64,000 bases of DNA. Source: Obelidium mucronatum (lineage: Eukaryota; Chytridiomycota; Chytridiomycetes; Chytridiales; Chytriomycetaceae). This document shows positions 55,695 to 64,000 of the stretch, piece after piece (positions within the stretch are counted from its first letter, which is position 1; each line of letters begins with the position of its first letter). Below the pieces are notes generated by a model that saw only the letters and a program-made list of their open reading frames with translations, did not search any database and was not told the DNA's origin. The translations under genes and the position numbers were made by a program. The DNA is taken from the NCBI GenBank assembly GCA_025765595.1, contig JAIVFH010000087.1, positions 62,001 through 126,000 on the forward strand. Reading direction: 5' to 3'.

Positions 55695-56937
55695 TCAATT
55701 TCTTGCCAGCTCTGCTATCCATTGACCAATCAGCCTTGAAGGCCCTGTGCTATTGCCTGACGCAGGGAAGTACTTTGTGTACAATTCAGCTGAGGCTTCT
55801 GTTGTCCACCCTCCGATTGCCATTGTGCTTTTCAAAGCCTCCTTTGTGGCGATTTCTCTTGTTTTCAGTGCTGTAGCTATTTTGATCCCATATAATCTCA
55901 CATTGTGTTTTATATTTAGCTGTGCCGCAAAAATTGGCATGTAATTGTTTGTAATGTCCAGGCGCATTACGCTGTGGATTGCGTGCCACGAGTAAGGTCT
56001 TTTCTGGATTCTGTTGACTTCAGGTTTGGGAATAACAGATTTGTTCTGTGAAAATTGTGTCTGTATGCGATCAATTGATTTTTGTCTCTTAATTGCGAAC
56101 TGTGAAATCCATGACGTGGATCTCGTTTTGTGTATGTTAATTACGAAAAAGATGCCGGCTTTGTCTGGCAGATATAACAACAGGTTCACATTCAACTGTA
56201 TGATATCTCCAGGTCTTCTTCCAGATGCTTGTAGAAGGGATATGAGCGCAGTTTGTTGCGACCAAGCAACTTTTTCTCACAAGTTTTTGGCGTCATTGCT
56301 AAGAGTTATCAGTTGATCTAAAATTTTGTCCACATCTGACTTGAATATCGGTGTCGCTTGTAAGGGTTGGATCAGTGCATCCGTTGCTTCTTGCTCTTTC
56401 AATTTGATATGGTTGTCTATAATGTCAGAGATGGCTGGATTTTCCATGTTTGACAGACATTTTGCCATCTCGTCTGTTTTCCTAGTCTGCGAAAAATTGT
56501 TCTTAAATGCGAGACTGTATTTCTGACCGAGTCTGGTAACGACTGATGATGCACTTGTTTTCAATACGCGAGTGTGGTATGTGCGGGCATCGAATTGAAT
56601 CCGGGCATTCGTTATGTTGGCATATTGTTGTAATCCTGCGACCTGGCAAAGCTGTACCCGCATGGGGGCATCCTTGGTATTGCGTTCTTCCTGTTTCCTC
56701 CATGGAGAACAAGAATTTGGACAGCTGCTGTGGTGACGTTGTTTGGATATCTGGTACGAAATTTTGCAGCAACTTTTCGATTCGTTTACAACTTTTTTTG
56801 TAAGTGCTATTGTCCCTGTAAGTCTTTAGCACGTTTGAGCGTGGATCGGCATTTGGTTCTTTTGACCGTGTTGAGCCCATTTTTGATTTCGGGCTCTTGC
56901 TGAAGTATTTTTTTTTTGTTTTTTTCATTGTGTTCAT
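55695..56937 (-). pseudogene. Tyrosine recombinase pseudogene (Crypton/DIRS-type)
   Basis: One frame runs from about 56690 to 55695 with a single TGA stop at 56277; upstream of it the N-terminal part (56937 onward) is in another frame, so there is one frameshift near 56.69 kb. The catalytic residues of tyrosine recombinases appear in order: Arg in SGRRPGDI, Lys in INIHKTR, HxxR in IKHNVRLYG, Trp in GGWTTEA (third catalytic position) and Tyr in SAELYTKYF. The N-terminal part is basic with a core-binding-like helical stretch (SCKRIEKLLQNFV). Whether it belongs to a Crypton, a DIRS remnant or another class is open. Confidence 0.65.
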
Positions 56938-57103
56938 TGTCCGTATAAAAATAGGTTTTATTGCATTCGGTCGAATTGGTTTGCTATCAAATCCACATTC
57001 AGTTTTTTTCGGAATTCTGTTATATGACAGGACTGTAGCCTTTGCTTCTTTTTAGTCGCTTGTTACTACAAAACAAACAATTCTTTAGCCATCGCCTTTG
57101 TTG

Positions 57104-57108
57104 CTAAG
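57104..57108. repeat. Target-site duplication of the Copia element, left
   Basis: The five bases ctaag directly precede the LTR and are repeated at 61666-61670. Confidence 0.85.
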
Positions 57109-57302
57109 TGTCGCTTTCTATTTGGATTGTTTAAGATCACAATACAAATAAACAATAAAAGATTCAATGGTTAAAAACTAAAGGGAAAACCGCCTCTTTA
57201 AATACGAATTCCACCATCAAAATAATTTCATCTCGGTAAGTCCAAACGGCCTCCCAAACTATTTCCAAACTCCACCAGATTAAATTTTTGCTGATTATCA
57301 CA
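57109..57302 (-). repeat. Copia 3' LTR
   Basis: It is 194 bp long and matches 61472-61665 except for a G/A and a C/T difference. In the element's own orientation it starts tgtgataatc and ends gcgaca. Confidence 0.93.
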
Positions 57303-57363
57303 CACCCCCTAATTCGTATTTCCAACGCGATGAACAACCCTCAAAACTCCCATCGAAACTTTC

Positions 57364-60300
57364 TTAGCCACGCACAGGCCGAACTCCAATGAATTCCCTG
57401 TGTTTCGAAAACGCCGGATATGGTAAGTTCTTCGTTCCAATATCCGAACAGTTTCCCGTTCCCGCTACATGACTAACTTCAACAACGCCCGATCGCACAT
57501 AGTCCCGAATAAACTCCACACGGACAACCTCATGCTTGATGCGTTCCAAAGCCTTGTCACTATTCGCAATCTTCACAGCTGGCATATTGTCGCTGTAAAG
57601 CTTGAACGACTTGGTTTCAACTCCAAGTTCTTTCAACAACTCCAGTAACCACAATCCTTCACAAAGTCCGTAAAAGATTGCTGCAATCTCCGCCATAGCA
57701 GTTGACGTTGCTGTTACTGAGTCTTGTTTTGATTTCCAACTAACAAGGTTTCCGCCCAGAAAAACCATGTAGCTCCATACAGACTTGCCGGATTCTAAGT
57801 CCCCAGCCCAGTCCGAATCAACCCAAACCTCAAGATCGAGATGATCACAATCATTGTAGTGAAGACCGTAAGTTGGCGTTGATGCCAAATAGCGAACCAC
57901 TTCAATTCCCGCGTTCCAATGCGACGCGTTCGCATTTGCGTTGTGCTTCCCCAAAGCTTCCAAGTAGAAACTAAGCTCCGGCCGAGACCATACCATTGGG
58001 TACATCAATTTTCCGACCAGACTCCGGTAGTTGTTTTCCGTGGGTAAGTCCTCCACAGACGCCTTTTCCAACCTAAGTCCCACAGGGAACGGTGTTTTTC
58101 TCTCCTTCCCACCAGACAATTGGTAGTCCCCAATTACCTCTTGTACCACTTGCGTTTGGTCAATGACCAACCACGGCTCCTCTAAATCCCTTGTGATCGT
58201 TGTCCCAACATATTTGGCAACATCACCCAAATCTTTCACACTAAATTTCGTCGTGAAAGCCTTCCAGAATTCATCAAAATCCGTTTGATCCAACTTACTA
58301 AACATTGTCAGGATATCATCTACCCAGACAACAATAATAATCGGTTTCCCCGATACTGATCCCTTCTTGATGAAAATACATTTCTCAGCAATTAATGCCA
58401 AGAAACCAATACTCTCCATGAACGCCTTCAACATTTGTCGCCAACAATTACCCGCCTGACGCAAACCATACAACGCCTTCAACAGGTAACAAAACAACAC
58501 CTTCCCATCTTCACCCAAGATTTCGAAACCTGGAGGTTGTTTCATCCAAACTTCCTCACCATCCAAGCTCGCACTAACGAATGCTCCCCTGACATCCGAT
58601 TGATGCATTTTCAATTTCCATACCACCGCTAACACAAAACATACCCGAATCGCCGCCAACTTTGCTACTGGCGCAAACGTTTCCAGATAATTCACCCCTT
58701 AAACTTGCAGGTCACCGCAAGCACACAGACGCGCTTTCCTTTCATCCTCAGGTAGTACCGTTGGACCAGTCTTTTTGTCGAAAACCCACGTCGACGGAAC
58801 CGCTTTGACATTCTTAGGTTTGTCGGACCGTAAGACCCAAGTTCCATGTAAGTCCACCAGAGTAGAAATTTCCTTGAACATGGCTTTTTCCCATTTCTGT
58901 TTCTCCTCGGCATCAAGACGTAAGTACTCCTGATAGTTTTTAGGTACAGTTAGAAACGCAACATGACTTGACTCATCCTCTGATTCAGCGTAGTTCTTTC
59001 GGGCGATGGATCTTCGTGGACGATTTTGAGTTGGTGTAGATGGAGGAGATGGCGCTGGTGTTCCAAAAACAGACGTAGTTGTTGACGATGGACCTTGCGA
59101 TGCTGTATCATAGTCTGTCGCCTCTTCACCTACATCATCACCAACACTCTCATCTATCACCCCCTCGTCCACAATATCCTCATCTGAATCACTTTCCATG
59201 TCCCCCGAAAAATCCCACATCTTATCCAAAATATCCGCTGTTTTCCCTTCAAACGAATTACCCAATTCGTCAAATCTCACACTTGTGGTAATAAAGATTT
59301 CTTTCGTCTCTACATCAACCACTTCATACGCATGCCCACCTTGTACGTAATTCAAGAACCGACAAGCACGCGATCGCTTATCCAACTTCTTTTTCCCTTT
59401 CAACAGCTCCTTTGGCACTCTTGCCCAACAAGCTGCACCGAATACACGCATTGGCATTTGTTTGAAGTCCGGCTTCTTTCCGGTAAACCCCTCTATTGGC
59501 GTCACTTCCAATTCCGCATATGGCGACCTATTCGCAACATATGTCATACACGTCAAAGCCTTAACCCAATACTTAACAGGTAACTTCGACTCCAAAAGTG
59601 CTGTTCTCGCCTTATCGAAAAGAACCCTATTTGAAACTTCAGCCACTCCATGCTGTTGATGTTCGTAAGGCACGATGAATTGCTGTTCGACCCTCAGTGA
59701 GTCCATCAATTCCGCAAATTCGCCAAACTTAAATTCCTTAGCATTATCCGACCGAACACACTTCAACTTTTCCCCAGACTGGCGTTCAGCCCAAGGTAAC
59801 CACGATCAAAAAATTTCCACTAATTTGATTCCCGATCGCCGACTTACTGGAAACGAAAATCGCATTCCAGTACAGTCATCTGTCAAGACCAGAGCCACGG
59901 TTTCACCATCAAGACCCGGTACGTTGACAATTACAAAATCCATATGGATCAAATCCATAGGTTTCTTCGCGCGCTCATTTACCGATGATTTGAAGCTGCG
60001 ATGCATATGTTTCCCCTCTACACACGACTTACAAAAGTCAATCCCTTCATCCAACTGCCCTTTGGACAAGGTAAGACCTTCCACCATCCCTTTTAGACGT
60101 TTCATGTTCCCCAGGCTTAGATGTCCAAGCCGTTGATGCCACAGTTGAACATCAGGTACCGCTAGGCCAATATGTTCCACGTTTAATGGCTCGATTTGAA
60201 GAATCCAAAGACCCGCTTTGTTCTTCTTGGAACACATGAACTCCTCGCCCTTCACCATGAATCAACGAACGCCATCTTGCGAAATAGTCGTAGCACCTTT

Positions 60301-61437
60301 CGCATCAAAGGATGATGACGAAACCAGATTTGCCGCCATGCCCGGTACGTGATACACCTCCGTTACTGTCACACGAGTTTCAGATCCATCTGACAACTTT
60401 GACTTGAACTCCACAATACCAACACCGCAAATATCCAGTTCCTCATTGTTTCCAACTCTCACAGTCCCCTTACACTCAGCGTAAGTACTGAAACACCGAC
60501 GATCATAGCAATATGTCTTCGTCGCCCCCAAATCATCAACCCATTCACCAGACTTAGAACTTGATTCCTCATTTCCATCCGCCATGAACGAAAAGTGAAC
60601 CGACTTTGTCTTCGATGAAGGTTGGTTGTCCTTTTTCATGGCCGGCTTACCGCCACCACTACCACTGGACCCTTTCTCCTTCCAACCCGTCTTAGGTTTG
60701 TTTTTACAATCCCTCCAACGATGACCAACTTTTCCACATCTGAAACATTCACTTGTTTCATCCCCCGCAGCAAAAGCAGATTGCCCTTTTTGTGATCCCT
60801 TGACACCACCACCAGAACCACCCTTTCGATTCAACTCATTCGAGTGTTCCGTGATCAATCGAGCGACCTTCTCTCTGGTAAGCTTCGATTCCTCCTGCGC
60901 CCTGATTGCAGTCTTAAAACCCTGCCAATCAGCATTGTCAGGTAAACCCCTCAACAACAGCGTCGCATGGAGTTTGTCAATATCGAGTCCTCCATTATTG
61001 TCAATTTCGGTAAATATGCCATTCATAGCCCCGATATACTTTGACACTTCGGACCCAGACTTCAATGTGACATCAAGCAACCGATCAAGTCTCGACAACG
61101 ACGATGACGCAGAATCAGATTCATATTGAGTCTTGAACGTCTGAACCATATCGTACGCAGTCTTGCAATGTGCAACCAGACTTAATGCATCTCCGCTCAA
61201 CTTGCCAATCAAGAATCCCCTGGCCTTGGCATCGTCAGTCCTCCTGGTCTTGAGCTTTGCATTGAATGCTGCAGTTGTAGTGGCGTCGGCCCCCGCTGGT
61301 AGTAACTCTGGATCATCCAAGACACATAAAATATCTTTGGCTTCCAGTACCGTAATATACTTCAAGTAAAAATGTGGCCAATCCACACTTCTTGACTCAA
61401 AGGATTGAATGGATTTGTAAAAATCATCCCCCATCAC
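57364..61437 (-). pseudogene. Copia gag-pol polyprotein with three in-frame stops
   Basis: A single frame runs from 61437 to 57364, interrupted at about 60259 (TGA), 59806 (TGA) and 58696 (TAA). Gag carries the zinc knuckle CFRCGKVGHRWRDC. Protease shows DDLGATKTYC in place of the usual DSGA. Integrase begins with WHQRLGHLSLGNM and CKSCVEGK, followed by VRSDNAKEF. RT has YLETFAPVAK and the WVDD box (VVWVDDIL). RNase H has SDNMPAVKIA and HVAGTGNCSDIGTK. All three stops fit C-to-T changes (CGA to TGA, CAA to TAA). Otherwise the frame is intact, as expected of a young copy. Confidence 0.92.
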
Positions 61438-61471
61438 GTAAGTTCAGTAATAAAGCTTGGTGCTGATAACG

Positions 61472-61665
61472 TGTCGCTTTCTATTTGGATTGTTTAAGAT
61501 CACAATACAAATAAACAATAAAAGATTCAATGGTTAAAAACTAAAGAGAAAACCGCCTCTTTAAATACGAATTCCACCATCAAAATAATTTCATCTCGGT
61601 AAGTCTAAACGGCCTCCCAAACTATTTCCAAACTCCACCAGATTAAATTTTTGCTGATTATCACA
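61472..61665 (-). repeat. Copia 5' LTR
   Basis: Partner of 57109-57302. It is followed outside by the second ctaag target copy and inside by the presumed primer-binding site. Confidence 0.93.
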
Positions 61666-61670
61666 CTAAG
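61666..61670. repeat. Target-site duplication of the Copia element, right
   Basis: ctaag, identical to 57104-57108. Confidence 0.85.
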
Positions 61671-61845
61671 CCAAAATTTTTGTAATTATTTGGCAACAAC
61701 ATCAGGACTATGCGTGCCATGGAAAATAGCGGGAAGACGCAGAAGTTGTGGTTGTTCTATTCTTTCTCTGAAGCGACCCATGCCAATACCTTTGTGAAAG
61801 ACAATCCGGGGCAATCATATCTGCTGAAAAAGGTCTTGTGGGCTT

Positions 61846-62036
61846 AGTGGGTGCAATTTGGAGGTGCTCCGTTTGGTTTCACAAGGAATAAGCCCATAAA
61901 GGCTAGAGAATAAACACGCTTAGGGTTGTTCTAAAGGAATAAGCATCCCACAGACATCAATAATATACAGATATGACGAGAATCACTTGCAGAATATTAT
62001 TTGCTTTGTTTGAAAAATTGGTTTTTTTCAATGTGG
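61846..62036 (-). repeat. Inverted repeat, right arm
   Basis: The reverse complement of this stretch matches 54680-54862 with small gaps. The longest extra piece in this arm is around 61900-61920. Confidence 0.88.
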
Positions 62037-63092
62037 AATCACTTCCCCAGCTGGAGAACAAGTACATCAATATTTATGTGATCACACTCCAACTTCAGGA
62101 AGTTCTTCTTCAAACGTGTTTTAATCATAATTGAACGTGCTTCTCTCACTGTTCATCATAAATCTCGTTGGAACAATAACTGAAGTTTGTGGTTTTTCTG
62201 CTATGACCGTTCCTTCATGTTTCTCAGACTGTTTACAAGAAACAACACATAGCAAATCGTTTTTAACATGTTATATAATAGTTGGAAGAAATAAAACGCG
62301 TATTTGTTATTTATTTGTTCACTCTCTATTCAGAATCACCAGTACGGCCGAAGGATTTTCAGGCATACACCAACTATATCCACTGAATTCAAATTATCAC
62401 AACACCTTGTTTACATGGCACGGTTAAATCCCGATCCCAAGTTTTTGTTGTGTGCCCAAATTGCTGTCATAAAAAGTTGCCGATTATCTGTTACATTAAA
62501 AAATAAAAAAGGGTTTACATTGCACCATATTAGTCACGAAATTTACCAGCACTCGACGTCTTTTGGGGCCTCCCTGGCACTCGATATCGAAAAAAAAATC
62601 AAAAAGCACAATTGTTGGAAGCCGGTACTCGGGTATTCCCGGACCGCAACTGTGATCTCCACTGTGTATAACTGTGTGTTGTTGATAGAATAAAATGTAA
62701 TGATTTCTCTCCCAAAATCCCGGTTCACCGCCATGGAACTGTCACCACCTCCCTTCAGTCCCCACAAGGTTCCCTCCACTCAGGCGCCATCCACGTCGCC
62801 TCCCCCGCTACTTCCCACAGATTAAGAGATCTTTACAACTCCGTTGAGCAAGAACCTGCTAAGTTCAATTGTGATTCCCTTATCTATTTTCAAGTTCATC
62901 ACCCCCAAATTGATGTTTCAGATCTGGACACCTTCTGGACACCGCTTCCTGCGCTCTGCCGCAGCAGCAACAGCTAACCAACGCTATATTTCAACTTATA
63001 ATACTTTATTCCACTCATGTAAGTACTAAAATGAACCCCCATGCTCTCTCCTGAGACTTGATCACAAATAAAACAGAGTCAACCACCCCACA
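62037..63092. other. Gene-free stretch right of the inverted repeat
   Basis: About 1 kb of A/T-rich sequence. The open frames (62131-62427, 62304-62693, 62543-62779) have no domain and disagree in phase with any splice model. I see nothing I can name. Confidence 0.45.
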
Positions 63093-63713
63093 TCAGTTCT
63101 CCCCAGCATCAAACTTACGCTTCCGATTCACAAGAGACTGAATGACTGCTCCAACGTTGTCCCCATCAAGTACAATACTCTGGACATCACCAGTGACTTG
63201 ATCTTCAACAAACACAACAACATCATCCACATACTGCCCAATGCGGATCACCCCCGGAGACTGAGCCGCATGGCGTAAAAATGGATGATATAAGCCTCTT
63301 GAAACCACTGGAGATTGCGTAGCACCATCCTGATGAACAGTGCTGAATGACGATTCAACATCAGTACCATTGTCCACCCTTGGAACCACCCGTCTGTAGC
63401 AATCTTGTGTATTCAACGACTTGATTTCATTGTCCCAGACCCATTGGGAAATGCCAAACCTTGCTGGCGGCTTGGCTTGAACATAACCAGTTGCCAGAAA
63501 CCGCCTAGCTTTGAGGAAATCCCTTGCACCTGCACGGATTCCGTAATGGCTACGTTCTAAAACGCTTTCAGAAAGCTCCAGTAGCTCTGGCATGTCTGAG
63601 TAGTCTGTAGTCAGTTTCAGTGGCCACTGTGTCAAGATCACTCTCAGCATCATCAACAATATTGAACACTTGATTCTGCACCATTGCTTCGATTTCAGAA
63701 CAAAATGACATTG
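63093..63713 (-). CDS. Unrecognised ORF, about 200 residues, start uncertain
   Basis: Two overlapping frames suggest one gene. The first opens at ATG 63713 (MSFCSEIEAMVQNQVFNIVDD). The second carries most of the protein (LLELSESVLERSHYGIRAGARDFL, RFGISQWVWDNEIK, VVPRVDNGTDVESSF) and ends RKRKFDAGEN at 63093. A short intron or a frameshift near 63.60-63.63 kb would join them. No domain is known to me. It may be a host gene or part of another element running off the right edge. Confidence 0.35.
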   Translation of the reverse strand, partial: QCHFVLKSKQWCRIKCSILLMMLRVILTQWPLKLTTDYSDMPELLELSESVLERSHYGIRAGARDFLKARRFLATGYVQAKPPARFGISQWVWDNEIKSLNTQDCYRRVVPRVDNGTDVESSFSTVHQDGATQSPVVSRGLYHPFLRHAAQSPGVIRIGQYVDDVVVFVEDQVTGDVQSIVLDGDNVGAVIQSLVNRKRKFDAGEN

Positions 63714-64000
63714 TCTTGAGTTTTTTTTTGGATGTTTTTTATTGCCTTCTTTCTTTGTGACTTTCAGTGCAAACATACACTTGAAACCCAAAAATAGAAC
63801 ATAACGCCCCCACATAAAAAGTGGCCACTATTCCAAAAATAACTTTCTTTTCTCTCAAGTTTATTTCTGACTCATCCAATTTATTTAAATTGACAGTTAC
63901 CCCTTGAAAAATCATGAAACGCGATGAACAAGCTACACCAACCACAGCTTCCCTCAACAGTGCCAACAAAATTAGCACATCCCATGCGTTCAATACATAC

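Larger units (their letters stand above)
57109..61665 (-). mobile_element. Ty1/Copia LTR retrotransposon, complete with LTRs and target duplication
   Basis: The 4,557-bp element reads on the minus strand. Two 194-bp LTRs (57109-57302 and 61472-61665) start TG and end CA in the coding sense. They differ at two positions, both transitions. The 5-bp target duplication ctaag flanks both ends. Just inside the 5' LTR (right end) is CGTTATCAGCACCAAGC, a plausible primer-binding site of the half-tRNA type common in Copia. A purine-rich AGGGGGTG precedes the 3' LTR (left end). The order gag, protease, integrase, RT, RNase H defines Copia. Confidence 0.95.

Noticed and set aside
42207..61437. Reassigned or read-through TGA codons in the mobile elements
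   Set aside because: Host genes here end in TGA at positions where family length demands a stop, and the stops fit CGA-to-TGA decay.
63093..63713. Reverse-transcriptase YVDD box in the right-edge ORF
   Set aside because: The string QYVDDVVVF occurs, but no other RT motif surrounds it and the flanking sequence does not fit an RT palm.

Overview
This is nuclear DNA of a fungus. Genes are split by short GT-AG introns of about 40-70 bp that often hold long homopolymers. The proteins are typical of opisthokonts: ING, a Sec4/Rab8 GTPase, Bst1/PGAP1, an Mrh4-like mitochondrial helicase and an SH3 protein of the Tea4/Bud14 kind. A SCAMP gene is present, a family generally missing from Dikarya, so I favour an early-diverging lineage such as a chytrid. 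That placement is inference.

From 1 to about 40.45 kb the window is gene-dense, with genes packed head-to-head or tail-to-tail. In order: an ING-family chromatin protein (partial, minus); a Sec4/Rab8 GTPase; a 20-exon non-ribosomal peptide synthetase (NRPS) of about 3,873 residues (3806-16434); mitochondrial Mn-superoxide dismutase (minus); a mitochondrial P-loop ATPase; an ABCG transporter with a Cys-rich N-terminus (minus); two small secreted proteins; GPI inositol-deacylase (minus); a double zinc-ribbon protein; SCAMP (minus); a Q-rich multi-span membrane protein (minus); a DEAD-box helicase; an SH3 protein; and an RWD/DUF1115 protein (minus).

The NRPS is the most notable gene. Its layout is (degenerate C)-A-T-C-A-T-C-A-T followed by six or more membrane segments interleaved with three left-handed beta-helix domains. 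This is the terminal architecture of epsilon-poly-lysine synthetase (Pls). The exon lengths sum to an open frame from end to end. Exon lengths repeat between modules (123, 267 and 2375 nt), and about 1.3 kb of modules 1/2 and 2/3 is nearly identical, introns included, so the modules were duplicated or homogenised recently.

From about 40.5 kb to the right end the window is a mobile-element island: a pogo-like transposase pseudogene; an 8.85-kb LINE with a perfect 16-bp target-site duplication; a gypsy integrase fragment; two tRNA-like (SINE-like) segments; a tyrosine-recombinase pseudogene lying between 185-bp inverted repeats; and a Copia element (5-bp target duplication, LTRs differing at 2 of 194 positions) inserted inside that inverted-repeat interval. 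Almost all in-frame stops in these elements are TGA where CGA would restore an arginine codon, pointing to C-to-T decay. One unrecognised ORF lies near the right edge.

Gene models were built by eye from splice sites, frame and family resemblance. No search was run.
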